Part shown: in pieces, positions 1-8,405 of the stretch
How the letters are laid out: each line of letters starts with the position of its first letter
How positions within the stretch are numbered: the first letter of the stretch is position 1
NCBI RefSeq assembly: GCF_014170375.1
Contig: NZ_LZZW01000031.1
Coordinates: forward strand, 248,001-312,000
Length of the DNA: 64,000 nt
DNA from: Variovorax sp. UMC13
GTDB taxonomy: Bacteria; Pseudomonadota; Gammaproteobacteria; Burkholderiales; Burkholderiaceae_C
Reading direction: 5' to 3'
The notes under the pieces: model-generated
Seen by the model: the letters and a program-made list of their open reading frames with translations, nothing else
Databases searched by the model: none
What the model was told of the DNA's origin: nothing
Position numbers and translations under genes: made by a program

Positions 1-664
1 AAACGAACCCCGCAACCCTTGGTCGAGCGCAGGACTTGTCCGTTTGCGCGTTTCGCTGCCCGCCAGCCTGCTCCACGTACTCTACAAACCCGTCGAAGGC
101 ATCCAGCAAGGGCTGGAACCGCGCCGCATCGCCTTCCAGTTGGCCCAATGCGTAGCAGGTCGCTTCCAGCGTGGACAGTTGGTCGGGCCCATGGGCTTTG
201 CGGATACGGTAATGCGAAGGCGGCAGGTTGCGCAGGGCCAAGCGGGGCAACTGTTGCAGTGGCGGGCTTTGGTGGAGCATCTTCCGGCTTTTGCGCCAGG
301 TGCCGTCCAGCACGACCAGGCGCAGGCGCGACGACTTCGCTTGCAGCCACTCGGGCGGTAGCGGGAGTGGGGCTCGCAGGTCCGGAGCGCTGTCTTGCGG
401 ACTGTCCGGGTACAGCAGCAGCGTGTGCTTGCCATCCACCGGCCAGACCGGCGCGGCAAATGCCTCACCCACCACCAAGCGGCAGTGCGCCAAGCTGAGG
501 TGCAGCAGCCGGGCACTGCCTTTGGCCTGGTGGACCTCCAGCGGGTGCTGCAGCACCAGTACCTCCACCGCGTGGTCGGTGGGCGCGACCCAGCGGCAAA
601 TGCAGGCGCTGAGCGGGCGCAGGCATGCGGTGCACTGGAGGCGGGGGACTGAAGCGGCGCACAT
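1..664 (-). CDS. tapT: tRNA-uridine aminocarboxypropyltransferase, DTW domain (3' end outside window)
   Basis: TapT-family enzymes transfer the aminocarboxypropyl group of S-adenosylmethionine to a uridine in tRNA. The minus-strand frame from the ATG at 664 stays open for 221 codons to the window edge, so the last residues are missing. The N-terminus has a cysteine cluster typical of the family (CTAC and CIC within residues 11-23). The family-defining Asp-x-Thr-Trp motif is present as LDGTW, about two thirds of the way in. E. coli TapT is about 232 residues, so little is cut off. The gene is separate from the minus-strand genes to its right. The family call rests on the DTW and Cys motifs; the exact tRNA target is inferred. 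Confidence 0.8.
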   Translation of the reverse strand, partial: MCAASVPRLQCTACLRPLSACICRWVAPTDHAVEVLVLQHPLEVHQAKGSARLLHLSLAHCRLVVGEAFAAPVWPVDGKHTLLLYPDSPQDSAPDLRAPLPLPPEWLQAKSSRLRLVVLDGTWRKSRKMLHQSPPLQQLPRLALRNLPPSHYRIRKAHGPDQLSTLEATCYALGQLEGDAARFQPLLDAFDGFVEYVEQAGGQRNAQTDKSCARPRVAGFV

Positions 665-809
665 GGCGGAATTTTATTCAGCGTGCCTGGCTAGACCCTG
701 CGCGGGAGTGGATGACGCTTGGCTTTGGCGCGATGACCGGCAGCTTTGGACAAAGTCGGGGGACCGCTTCGGGCCCGAAGCAGTCAGTGGCCTGGCTCTA
801 ACGCAGACT

Positions 810-1220
810 TTAGGCGACGGTTCGAATCAATGTCTTCCTCAGAAGCGCGCAGCCGTACACCAGCATCTTGGGGAGCGTCTCGTCCGGGCTGCCTACGGGC
901 CCAAGCGGCGTATCACCAATCCAGACTTCGCCGGCCACGATTCGCTTCGACGTGCGTTCGTCCTCCAGCGTTGTCGGCGTGGAAGCGAGCAAAGTCCATC
1001 CCATCGAGGGTGCGCAGTCCTGACCGGTGAAGATTTGCAAGATCGGCACGCCTGCGCATTGCTCCAGCGGCGACTTATCCGGGACAGCTTTCCCAAACAC
1101 GCTTAGCTGGACCAAGTCTTTGAAGTAGGTCGAGCAAAACGGGACCCTACAAACGGCCGCAAGCCCGTCGCCGAGAGGAACTGAGTAGATGTCGCCCTCA
1201 GCAATTCTGCGTTTTTTCAA
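810..1220 (-). CDS. Imm26-like immunity protein
   Basis: A 136-residue soluble protein. Its N-terminal stretch (GDIYSVPLGDG followed by a hydrophobic strand) resembles the opening of the Imm26 family, immunity proteins usually found beside polymorphic toxins. No toxin gene is adjacent, so it may be an orphan immunity gene. The start is a TTG at 1220, with GGAG six bases upstream. Its 5' edge lies 11 bases from a short repeat (1231-1254) that also flanks the next gene. The family resemblance is from memory of the motif and is moderate. Confidence 0.55.
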   Translation of the reverse strand: MKKRRIAEGDIYSVPLGDGLAAVCRVPFCSTYFKDLVQLSVFGKAVPDKSPLEQCAGVPILQIFTGQDCAPSMGWTLLASTPTTLEDERTSKRIVAGEVWIGDTPLGPVGSPDETLPKMLVYGCALLRKTLIRTVA

Positions 1221-1230
1221 AGGTGCTCCC

Positions 1231-1254
1231 GAATGTCTGCTCCTGGCCGAAGTC
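1231..1254. repeat. short gene-boundary repeat, copy 1
   Basis: GAATGTCTGCTCCTGG followed by CCGAAGTC. Similar sequences occur at 1663-1685 and 2533-2552, in each case between two minus-strand genes. The shared core is TGTCYGSTYCTGGCCGAA. Confidence 0.65.
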
Positions 1255-1636
1255 AGTCGTTGGCCGATTCAACGAAGTACCGGCAATAGAACGTACGGGC
1301 GTCCTCCCAATCATCCTCGAAGGCGTCAAGGTACTTGCCGTAGTCTGCGATGGCAGACCAGTCATTCTGAGCGATTGCCAAGCGGGACTGTTGCTCGAAG
1401 AACGACTGCAACGCCGGCCATCGGAGCGCGTGCATGCAGACCTGTACGAACTCTTTCGGGGCGTATGCCCGCATCATTCTGAACTCGCGCTCGAAGTCTT
1501 CGCGCATGGCTGGAAAACTCTCAACCAGTTCAATCGCTTTCGATGCGAAAGGAAGGACTTCGGGCGCGTCGAAGGTCTCGTTGAGCCTGTGCTCGGCTCG
1601 CCTGGCAAGGTCAACGAGTTGGTCAGATGGTCTCAA
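1253..1636 (-). CDS. hypothetical protein
   Basis: I do not recognise this protein. With the TTG start at 1636, which has GAGG five bases upstream, it is 127 residues, acidic, mainly helical by composition, with no signal peptide or membrane segment. The frame stays open to an ATG at 1723 (156 residues). That extension would be translated from repeat copy 2 and would overlap the Abi-alpha gene end, so the internal start is preferred. The stop codon falls inside repeat copy 1. Sitting between an Imm26-like gene and an Abi-alpha gene, it may be another defence or immunity gene, but nothing in the protein itself shows that. Confidence 0.55.
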   Translation of the reverse strand: MRPSDQLVDLARRAEHRLNETFDAPEVLPFASKAIELVESFPAMREDFEREFRMMRAYAPKEFVQVCMHALRWPALQSFFEQQSRLAIAQNDWSAIADYGKYLDAFEDDWEDARTFYCRYFVESAND

Positions 1637-1662
1637 AAAAGCCTCTTCTTGGTGTGACGCGG

Positions 1663-1685
1663 GAATGTCCGGTCCTGGCCGAAAC
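1663..1685. repeat. short gene-boundary repeat, copy 2
   Basis: GAATGTCCGGTCCTGGCC followed by GAAAC. It lies between the Abi-alpha gene and the unknown gene at 1253-1636 and shares its core with copies at 1231 and 2533. Confidence 0.65.
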
Positions 1686-1719
1686 GTGCCGTGGGCGCCC
1701 TCGGCTGCCGCCAGCGGCA

Positions 1720-2415
1720 TCACTTGGTTGAGGTTGCGGACACGAGTCGATTGCCGAGGTGCGAGAGGCGGAAGTTCGAACCCGGATTGTTGACCCGAAA
1801 GCCCGCGTATCCAGTATCAAGCCCTTGCATGGTGTTCTGCCAAGAATCGAGCACACAGCCGTATCGAGCAAGAGTCTGCAGGGAAATTTGAGTGTCTTCG
1901 ACGTCGGCTTCGACAATGGCCGCAAGTGCCTCCGCATTCAGCGTGGCGCCGTTGTGAATCCCATAATCTGCATCCAAGTCGGGCCGTGACAGTGCTTGCA
2001 GCAATCGGACGTCCAGCGGTTGCAGGCCGCGCAGGATTTCAACGTAGACCTTCTTCAACCCGATAGGTCGCGCCGGGTCGGAGGCGTTCGCGAGCAGCCC
2101 AGCCCAGAGTTCCTGCACGTCATCTTCGCTTTCGAGAGAAGCTCCTTCGAGCAGTGGAAGGGCAAACTGAGGCGGCAGCGGGGTGGCCTTTCCCGCTGTC
2201 CGTCGTTCTGCGGCAATGCGACTGAACTTGTCCATTACCTCGAGAAGATTCTTGTAGCGGTAGTAGCGAGCCCAGTCGGAAACGATACCGCCAAGCTGCT
2301 CCAAGGAATCGCCAAGAAGGTTCCTGAGCGCGCCACCCGCGGAGGCAACCATGTCGATGCCCTTGCCGGTAGCCTTCGCAACCTCCTGGACCGCCTTTGC
2401 CTCTTCATCCAGCAT
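1720..2415 (-). CDS. Abi-alpha family protein (DUF4393-like)
   Basis: A 231-residue soluble protein. The pattern WARYYRYKNLLEVMDK, then PLPPQFALPLLEGASLESEDD, then LWAGLLANASDP (each a short motif) is the hallmark of the Abi-alpha/DUF4393 family, associated with abortive-infection phage defence. A glycine-rich, amphipathic N-terminal region (residues about 20-45) precedes it. The ATG at 2415 has GAGGAGA six bases upstream and is preferred over the upstream ATG at 2490. How Abi-alpha acts is poorly known, so the defence role is inferred from family membership and from the neighbouring immunity-like gene. Confidence 0.75.
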   Translation of the reverse strand: MLDEEAKAVQEVAKATGKGIDMVASAGGALRNLLGDSLEQLGGIVSDWARYYRYKNLLEVMDKFSRIAAERRTAGKATPLPPQFALPLLEGASLESEDDVQELWAGLLANASDPARPIGLKKVYVEILRGLQPLDVRLLQALSRPDLDADYGIHNGATLNAEALAAIVEADVEDTQISLQTLARYGCVLDSWQNTMQGLDTGYAGFRVNNPGSNFRLSHLGNRLVSATSTK

Positions 2416-2532
2416 CGAAATCTCCTCAAGGCGTCCTGATTGATGGTCGCAGTGCACAAGTCTAGCGCTCGTCAACAGGAAGGTATCCACCCGGAAGCCT
2501 CCGCGACTTGGAACTGGAGGTGAGGCCTGTAC

Positions 2533-2552
2533 TTCCGCTTCTGGCCGAAGCC
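2533..2552. repeat. short gene-boundary repeat, copy 3
   Basis: TTCCGCTTCTGGCCGAAGCC, upstream of the Abi-alpha gene. This is the most divergent of the three copies. Confidence 0.55.
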
Positions 2553-2599
2553 CATCATCCTATCGTTCGCCGCAAGGCTCCCATCCTTTCAGCCACCAC

Positions 2600-2899
2600 C
2601 TACCGCCCCTCGACCATCTGCATATATCGCCAGACGCCCCAAACCACGCCCACACCGACACCCACCCCGACGCTCCAGCCCATGGAAACACCGACAACGA
2701 AGCTCAGGAAAATCATCAACGCCACCGATGCGAGACCGATGGACGTCAACGTGACGATGTCGAAGCGTGCGATCTCGCCCGCGTCCTCGGAGAATGCGCG
2801 CTCGCTGTGGCCGCGCTTGCAGCGCTGCCTTCTGAAGAGCACGACGTCGACGATGAACTCGAAGAGTCCGACGACGACGTCCGTCAGTGCGTTGAACAT
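2600..2899 (-). CDS. small two-helix membrane protein
   Basis: A protein of 99 residues, unrecognised. Two hydrophobic segments are visible: the N-terminal FNALTDVVVGLFEFIVDVVLF and a long C-terminal one that includes a run of alternating Val-Gly. A basic, acidic-flanked loop lies between them. The ATG at 2899 has a strong AAGGAGG five bases upstream, which supports real translation. It is probably an inner-membrane protein. It stands alone between the Abi-alpha and lipoprotein genes, and no function can be assigned. Confidence 0.6.
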   Translation of the reverse strand: MFNALTDVVVGLFEFIVDVVLFRRQRCKRGHSERAFSEDAGEIARFDIVTLTSIGLASVALMIFLSFVVGVSMGWSVGVGVGVGVVWGVWRYMQMVEGR

Positions 2900-3020
2900 C
2901 AAGCCTCCTTTGAATGTCCGCCATTGCCAAAGCAGCCCAGCCGTGCGCTTGCATGCCGCGAAGTGACTTGCATGGCAGTCGCCTCAGGCATGAACGGCAA
3001 GGCACCACCGCCCTCTTCCG

Positions 3021-3569
3021 CTACCGCTGCGCCACATCCTTGACGATCTCGTCGCAGATGCCCCGGATCTGGCTCTCGGTCATTGGTGCGAAGACACCCT
3101 GGATGGCGGAAGACGTCGTCGCGTACTTGCGCGTGCCGGCGAGCGCCGTCCCCGGCAACTCGGTGAAGAACACGTCGGCATCGATGTACGCATTGCCGGT
3201 CATGATGCCCACGGCGACGCGGGCGCCGCGCGTGATGTAGCGGTAGTCGTTGATGCGGACGGTGACGCGGGTCGAGGGCTGCGTGGCCGATGCGGCCCCC
3301 ACTGCGGCGGACGCGTCCAGGGGCGCGAGCGTCATGCCCACGGCCTTGGTCGCCTCTTCCATGCCGATGCGCCACTCGTTGCGAAACTGCTCCCAGTCCT
3401 TCGATGCGGCCAACGCCTTGCTGCCCTGGACCTCCAGCGTGATGCGCTTGGCCGCGACCGGCGAGATCGCGAGTTGCTTGTCGACGCTGCCTTGGCGCTG
3501 CACGTTGGCGGCACAGCCGGTGAGCACCAGAACGGCGGACAGGAACAGCAGTTTGAGCGCAGAGAACAT
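3021..3569 (-). CDS. outer-membrane-type lipoprotein, possibly DUF4410-like
   Basis: A 182-residue lipoprotein. The signal peptide is hydrophobic and ends in the lipobox LTGC, so the mature protein should be lipid-anchored at Cys19. The body has alternating strand-rich segments (VTVRINDYRYIT, VAVGIMTGNAYIDADVFF) and a C-terminal helix ending in DEIVKDV. That layout is reminiscent of DUF4410-type lipoproteins, a tentative match. The ATG at 3569 is chosen because it starts directly at the signal peptide; the open frame extends upstream without support. The 267 bases between it and the divergent RidA gene would hold both promoters. Confidence 0.65.
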   Translation of the reverse strand: MFSALKLLFLSAVLVLTGCAANVQRQGSVDKQLAISPVAAKRITLEVQGSKALAASKDWEQFRNEWRIGMEEATKAVGMTLAPLDASAAVGAASATQPSTRVTVRINDYRYITRGARVAVGIMTGNAYIDADVFFTELPGTALAGTRKYATTSSAIQGVFAPMTESQIRGICDEIVKDVAQR

Positions 3570-3836
3570 GGAATCGAGGCTTTTATCGAGAGAACAGGGG
3601 GAAAGACACCGCAGTGCCTGCGGACCGACCCCGGCCCTGAGAGCGCCACGGCGTCGATCCTTACAATTTGACACCAGGTCTCGCCGCATTCGGCGCCCCG
3701 AGGCGCAAAAAATTGCACGAGCGCGCCGCGCCGCTGCATCCCGAAGGTGACGCATCGACGACCGGATTTCTTGCGGATACGCAAAAAGTCAGGGCAACCG
3801 CGTTAACCTCCAAGGCTTTTCATCAGGAGTGATTTC

Positions 3837-4295
3837 ATGAGCGTTTACGACAAGCTTTCCCAACTCGGCATCTCCCTGCCCCCCGTGGCCACGCCCGCTG
3901 CCGCCTATGTGCCCTTCGTGCAGACCGGCAAGCTGGTCTTCCTCTCGGGCCACATCGCCAAGAAGGACGGCAAGTCCTGGGTCGGCCAGCTCGGCGCGGA
4001 CATCACGACGGAAGAAGGCAAGAAGGCCGCGCGCGCCATCGCCATCGACCTGCTGGGCACGCTGCACGCCGCCGTCGGCGACCTGAACAAGGTCGTGCGC
4101 ATCGTCAAGGTGATGAGCCTGGTCAACTCGACCGGCAGCTTCACCGAACAGCACCTGGTGACCAACGGCGCGAGCGAACTCTTCGCCGAAGTCTTCGGCC
4201 CGGAAAAGGGCGCGCATGCACGCAGCGCCTTCGGCGTGGCACAGATCCCCACGGGTGCCTGCGTCGAGATCGAACTGATCGCCGAGATCGCCTGA
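3837..4295 (+). CDS. Rid-family (YjgF/UK114) protein
   Basis: A 152-residue cytosolic protein of the Rid/YjgF-YER057c-UK114 family. Members with deaminase activity hydrolyse reactive enamine/imine intermediates made by PLP enzymes. Visible family features are LVFLSGHIAKKDGK near residue 35-48, a central helix, and the C-terminal strand block ARSAFGVAQIPTGACVEIE. It has the longer N-terminus of the non-archetypal subgroup (VYDKLSQLGISLPP). A GGAG lies seven bases before the ATG. It is single and convergent with the exported gene at 4330. Whether it acts on 2-aminoacrylate is not shown. Confidence 0.85.
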   Translation: MSVYDKLSQLGISLPPVATPAAAYVPFVQTGKLVFLSGHIAKKDGKSWVGQLGADITTEEGKKAARAIAIDLLGTLHAAVGDLNKVVRIVKVMSLVNSTGSFTEQHLVTNGASELFAEVFGPEKGAHARSAFGVAQIPTGACVEIELIAEIA

Positions 4296-4329
4296 TCCGG
4301 ACCCGCGCCCGGCCTGCCGCTGGTGCAGG

Positions 4330-5355
4330 CTAGCGGCGCTTCCAGCTCGAGACGGTGATGAACACACCGGTCTCCTGCGCATCGCGCAGCCGCACGCTGT
4401 AGCGGCCGGCGCCATCGGTGCCGTTGAACACCACCTCGCGGCCGCTCTGCTCCAGCCTCGCGTCCTGGGTGAGCGCACGGTAGGCCTCGAACACGGTGTC
4501 GAGCGCGGCATAGCTGCGCAGCGTCACCTCGGCATCGGGGAGCTGCGGTTCGTCGCGTTGCGCGCGCTCGTAGGCCGTGCGCATCGGCTGGCCCGCCAGG
4601 CCCTTCGGCCGCACGATCTTGCCGGCGCTGGCGGTGCTGTTCACTTCGGCCGCCTGCAGCAGCAGGGGCCGCAGCGAGGCCGGGAATCCCGGCGGCAGTT
4701 CGTCGTCGCGCCAGCCCGGCGTCGTCGGCTGGCCCGTGAGGTACTCGACCGTCGCGATCTTCTGCGCGTCCGCCGCCACCGCCGGATCGTCGCTCTCGGC
4801 CATCAGCGCCAGCCCGTCGGGCAACGTCTTCGCCCAGACGACCAGCGGATCGGCATCGGCCTGCTTCGCGCCCGCGGGCTGGAAGATCGACAGCACGGCC
4901 TGCGGGGCCGGGTTGCACGCCTTGCGGTCGTCGCTCTTTGCCGGGGCCCGGCAGTGCCCATTGACCAGGCCCAGCGCCAGCAGGCGCCCTTCCCCATCGA
5001 GCAGCATGGCCGCGCGCTCCTCGCCATGGTCGCCGCCGTCGATGGACGCGATGACCGTGCGCCCATCGGGCCAGACGGTGCGCGTGATGTCGTGGCGCGA
5101 GCGCATGCCGGCAAGCACCTGGCTCGCGATCAGGCCATCGACCTCGTTGAAGCTGCCGCGCGCGTAGCCGACCATCTCGATCACCGCGCTGCGGACCTTC
5201 GGCTGCTCGCTGAGCCGCAGGCGCGGCGCGGTCACCGCCGTGGTGACGGGGGCCGCGGCCTGAAGCATCGGTGCCTGCGCTGCGGCACCCCCATGGAAGC
5301 CCGAGAGCACGAGAACGAGGAAGACCGAGGGAAGCGAAGGAAAACGAAGATGCAT
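4330..5355 (-). CDS. exported hypothetical protein
   Basis: A 341-residue protein with an N-terminal signal peptide (cleavage probably after GGAAA, near residue 25). No membrane segment or catalytic motif is recognised in the mature part. It contains a strand-rich centre (RTVIASIDGGDHGEERAAMLL), several Cys that could pair in the periplasm, and a C-terminus ending in YSVRLRDAQETGVFITVSSWKRR. The long open frame upstream of 5355 on this strand is antisense to the gene at 5497-6726 and is not part of this gene. Function unknown. Confidence 0.6.
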   Translation of the reverse strand: MHLRFPSLPSVFLVLVLSGFHGGAAAQAPMLQAAAPVTTAVTAPRLRLSEQPKVRSAVIEMVGYARGSFNEVDGLIASQVLAGMRSRHDITRTVWPDGRTVIASIDGGDHGEERAAMLLDGEGRLLALGLVNGHCRAPAKSDDRKACNPAPQAVLSIFQPAGAKQADADPLVVWAKTLPDGLALMAESDDPAVAADAQKIATVEYLTGQPTTPGWRDDELPPGFPASLRPLLLQAAEVNSTASAGKIVRPKGLAGQPMRTAYERAQRDEPQLPDAEVTLRSYAALDTVFEAYRALTQDARLEQSGREVVFNGTDGAGRYSVRLRDAQETGVFITVSSWKRR

Positions 5356-5496
5356 GCGAGGCGCCGGGAGAGTGATGCGTCCGGCGCGCGCGTGTCGTGC
5401 CGGATCAGGGGAGCGGATTCTAGAAGCCGGCATGGCGGCGAACGCAGGGCGCGCCGCATGCCTTCGGCATACTCGTGCCACCGTCCTTTCTTTCGA

Positions 5497-6726
5497 ATGG
5501 AAGCACCGTTGAACACCCCCACCCTTCGCCCCGCGATCGACTGGCCGGGCCTGCTGCAGGCCGCGCCCTATTTCACGTCCGCGCTCATGGACACGCTGTC
5601 GCCGGAGCAGGCGCCCGAGGCCGCGCCGCTGGTGCGCGCCGCCTACTTCTACGACCTGTTCGACGGCCAGGTCTCGAACGGCGGCGTGATGCAGTACTTC
5701 TACAACCTCGCGCTGTCGACGCCCGGCTTCGCGCAGGCGCCGGCCTTCATCGCGCAGAACCCGCACCTGGCGCAGGCCCTGCCCTTCGTCGAGGCGGTGC
5801 ATGCGGCCTGGGCCGAGGTGGCGCCCGCGGTCGCGTCGGCGCGCGACAGCGACGAGTGGCCGGAGGCGCTGTTCTCCAGCCACCGGGCGCGCTTCGAGGC
5901 GCTGGAGAAGGACTTCTACGCCGTCAACCACACGATCTCGCAACGGCTGTGCGCGGCCATCGTGCAGTCGCCGCACGACTACTTCGACATCGCGGCCGTG
6001 CCCGGCCTGCCCGAGCGCGGCGTGGCGCACATCGCGCTCAAGGACGGCACGTACCGGCTGCGCTTCGAGGACGGCTTTCCCATCGGACCCAACCTGCTCG
6101 AGCGCGGCGATGGCGACTGCGACGTGGTCTGGTTCTCGCGCGACCGCCAGCTGCTGCAGACCGAGAACGGCTACGGCGGCACGCGCACCCGACACTGGCT
6201 GCACTACCCGAGCCAGGCCAGCGGCACCTGGCGCCTCAAGGGCGGCAAGCTGCAGTCGCACGAAGGCATGCGCGCCCTGTGGCGCAAGCACGGCTTGCGC
6301 GAATCCATGCATGCCAACGGCGCGCCCAAGACCGCCTCGCTGTTCCGCGACAACCAGTCGCTGGGCGACGAACATTTCTTCGCCGACGGCACGCTGCAGC
6401 TGCGCCACGAGAAGCGCGCCGACGGCGAGCACCGCAGCCGCTACTGGCCCGGCGGTGCGCTCAACACCCAAAGCGTCTACGACGAGAAGACGCGCCGCGA
6501 ACGCTACCTGCGGGTGCTCGACCGCGACGGCCAGCCGCTGGCGCCCGAGGGCACGGGCCGGCTGCACCAGTTCCTCAGCATCGAGAAGGGCGAGCACCGC
6601 TGGCGCGAAGGCGCGCTGGTCGACGGCTACCTCGAAGGCCCGGTGCGCTGGATGAAGGGCAAGGCCGACGGCAGCGGGGCCACCGAGGTCAGCCGTGCCG
6701 TCTACCGCCAGGGGGTCGAGCGATGA
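5497..6726 (+). CDS. DMP19 (DUF4375)-like protein with MORN-like C-terminal repeats
   Basis: A 409-residue soluble protein in two parts. Residues about 1-170 carry the DMP19/DUF4375 pattern, including YDLFDGQVSNGGVMQYFYN, a domain proposed to mimic DNA or bind DNA-binding proteins. From about residue 190 the sequence is a series of Gly/Asp-rich beta-hairpin units of MORN type (DGTYRLRFEDGF, DGTLQLRHEKRADGEH, GEHRWREGALVDGY). Such units are common in toxin-antitoxin and polymorphic-toxin proteins. Starts at ATG 5497 and TTG 5509 are both possible; GGAAG precedes the TTG. It is not in an operon. Confidence 0.65.
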   Translation: MEAPLNTPTLRPAIDWPGLLQAAPYFTSALMDTLSPEQAPEAAPLVRAAYFYDLFDGQVSNGGVMQYFYNLALSTPGFAQAPAFIAQNPHLAQALPFVEAVHAAWAEVAPAVASARDSDEWPEALFSSHRARFEALEKDFYAVNHTISQRLCAAIVQSPHDYFDIAAVPGLPERGVAHIALKDGTYRLRFEDGFPIGPNLLERGDGDCDVVWFSRDRQLLQTENGYGGTRTRHWLHYPSQASGTWRLKGGKLQSHEGMRALWRKHGLRESMHANGAPKTASLFRDNQSLGDEHFFADGTLQLRHEKRADGEHRSRYWPGGALNTQSVYDEKTRRERYLRVLDRDGQPLAPEGTGRLHQFLSIEKGEHRWREGALVDGYLEGPVRWMKGKADGSGATEVSRAVYRQGVER

Positions 6727-6794
6727 GTGCGTCCGGGCGCTGGGCCTGAGGCACTACGGCAGCGCGCCCTCGCCCTCGTCCTGCTCGGATCATC

Positions 6795-7223
6795 CTAGGT
6801 CGCCGAGAGGTTCGACCATTCGATGTCGATCTCCGCATCGAGCCGCAGCGCGGTCGGGTGCAGGGCCTCGACGTCGTCGCCGCTGAGGCTGAAATAGCGC
6901 CGCCCGGCCGGGGCGAAGGCGCGCAGCAGTTCCGGCACCGCGCGCGGCGCGCGTGTGACGGCCAGGATCGCGCCCTGCGTCGGCGCCAGCAGCGCATCGA
7001 AGCGGCTGAGCACACGGAGGCTCTCGCCGCGGCGCCAGCGCCCTTCGGCATCGATGCCGTCCTGCGCCATCGCGGCCCAGTCGTCGATGCGCCACAGGTC
7101 GGCGCCGATGCCGTGCGAACGCGCGAGCACGGCGGCCACCGCCAACGCCAGCTCGACGACCTCGGCACCGCAGACCCACTGCATGCGCCGCCCCGGCCCG
7201 GTCGCGCGCTGCAGCAGCTTCAT
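6795..7223 (-). CDS. hypothetical protein downstream of acdS, E1/transketolase C-terminal-domain-like
   Basis: A 142-residue protein following acdS by 15 bases with its own GGAAGGG ribosome site, so the two are probably co-transcribed. The pattern VVELALAVAAVLARSHGIGADLW, then AILAVTRAPRAVPELLRAF and YFSLSGDD, is reminiscent of the C-terminal domain of homodimeric pyruvate dehydrogenase E1 and transketolases. In those enzymes this domain does not bind the cofactor. No thiamine-diphosphate motif is present and nothing else of an E1 subunit is nearby. The resemblance is my own reading and weak; otherwise the function is unknown. Confidence 0.5.
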   Translation of the reverse strand: MKLLQRATGPGRRMQWVCGAEVVELALAVAAVLARSHGIGADLWRIDDWAAMAQDGIDAEGRWRRGESLRVLSRFDALLAPTQGAILAVTRAPRAVPELLRAFAPAGRRYFSLSGDDVEALHPTALRLDAEIDIEWSNLSAT

Positions 7224-7238
7224 GCCCTTCCCTTCGCC

Positions 7239-8255
7239 TCAGCCATTGCGGAACAGGAAGCTGTAGGCGTTGAGCGCCGGCACGCCGCCCAGGTGCGCAT
7301 ACAGCACCTTCGAGCCCGGCGGAAACTCACCGAGCCGCACCTTCTCGATCATGCCGTGCATCGACTTGCCCTCGTAGACCGGGTCGGTGAGCATGGCCTC
7401 CAGCCGGGCACTCAAGCGGATGGCTTCGAGCGTGCCTTCGTTGGGCAGGCCGTACTCCGGTCCGCCGAAGCGGGTGTCGAGCACGACGTCCTGCGCCGTG
7501 ATGTCGCGATCGAGCTCGACCAGCTGCGCGGTGTTCTTCGCGATGCGCAGGATCTGCTCATGGGTCTGCTGTGGCTTGGCCGAGGCGTCGATGCCGATCA
7601 CGCGGTCGGCGCGGCCATCGGCCGCGAAGCCCACGACCATGCCGGCCTGGGTGCTGCCCGTCACCGCGCAGACCACGATGTAGTCGAAGCGGAAGCCGAG
7701 CTCGGCCTCCTGCTGCCGCACTTCTTCGGCAAAGCCCACGAAGCCGAGCCCGCCCTTGGGATGTTCCGAGCATCCCGCGGGAATCGGGAAGGGCTTGCCG
7801 CCGGCCTGGCGCACGCTCTCCATCGCGTCCTCCCAGCTCTTGCGGATGCCGATGTCGAAGCCCGCAGCATCGAGCCGGACATCGGCGCCCATGATGCGCG
7901 ACATCTCGATGTTGCCGACCCGGTCGTACACCGCGTCGGAATAGTTGACCCAGTTCTCCTGCACCAGCACGCACTTCAGCCCCAGGTGCGCGGCCACCGC
8001 CGCCACCTGCCGCGTCTGGTTCGACTGGATGCCGCCGATCGACACGAGCGTGTCGTAGCCGCCTTCGAGCGCTTCGGGGATCAGGTACTCGAGCTTGCGC
8101 GTCTTGTTGCCGCCGAAGGCCAGGCCGCTGTTGCAGTCCTCGCGCTTGGCATAGAGCTCGACCTTGCCGCCCAGGTGCGCGCTCAGGCGCTTGAGCGGCT
8201 GGATGGGCGTCGGCCCGAAGGTCAGCGGATAGCGGGGGAATTTCTTCAGATTCAT
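7239..8255 (-). CDS. acdS: 1-aminocyclopropane-1-carboxylate deaminase
   Basis: This PLP enzyme opens the ring of ACC, the plant ethylene precursor, to 2-oxobutyrate and ammonia. The 338-residue length matches the family. Lys51 in GGNKTRK is the PLP Schiff-base lysine and Ser78 lies in GGIQSNQTR. Tyr294, Glu295 and Leu322 are all present; Glu295 and Leu322 are the residues used to tell true ACC deaminases from D-cysteine desulfhydrase homologues. It is transcribed divergently from an Lrp-type gene across 150 bases, the usual acdS/acdR arrangement, and is typical of plant-associated Variovorax. Confidence 0.95.
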   Translation of the reverse strand: MNLKKFPRYPLTFGPTPIQPLKRLSAHLGGKVELYAKREDCNSGLAFGGNKTRKLEYLIPEALEGGYDTLVSIGGIQSNQTRQVAAVAAHLGLKCVLVQENWVNYSDAVYDRVGNIEMSRIMGADVRLDAAGFDIGIRKSWEDAMESVRQAGGKPFPIPAGCSEHPKGGLGFVGFAEEVRQQEAELGFRFDYIVVCAVTGSTQAGMVVGFAADGRADRVIGIDASAKPQQTHEQILRIAKNTAQLVELDRDITAQDVVLDTRFGGPEYGLPNEGTLEAIRLSARLEAMLTDPVYEGKSMHGMIEKVRLGEFPPGSKVLYAHLGGVPALNAYSFLFRNG

Positions 8256-8405
8256 GGGCTTTGCTCCTGTGTGCGTGATCGGCGGGATGTGGTGCATCGA
8301 TCTTAGGAATGGAGCCGCGACACAGGGTTGCGAAATAGCGCTTGTTCACGGAATGCGGACGCCCTCAGAATCCATTCATCCTTCGGAAATTTTGAGAATG
8401 ACCTC
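8256..8405. promoter_or_regulatory. acdS-acdR divergent regulatory region
   Basis: This 150-base intergenic stretch must hold the promoters of both acdS and acdR and the binding site for the Lrp-type regulator. It is more AT-rich on the acdR side. I do not see an operator clear enough to place exactly. Confidence 0.5.

Noticed and set aside
4558..5496. The frame of the DMP19-type gene stays open upstream, giving a 722-residue reading frame
   Set aside because: The upstream part is antisense to the exported-protein gene at 4330-5355, is Arg/Ala-rich, and has no ribosome site. The start at 5497 fits the family.
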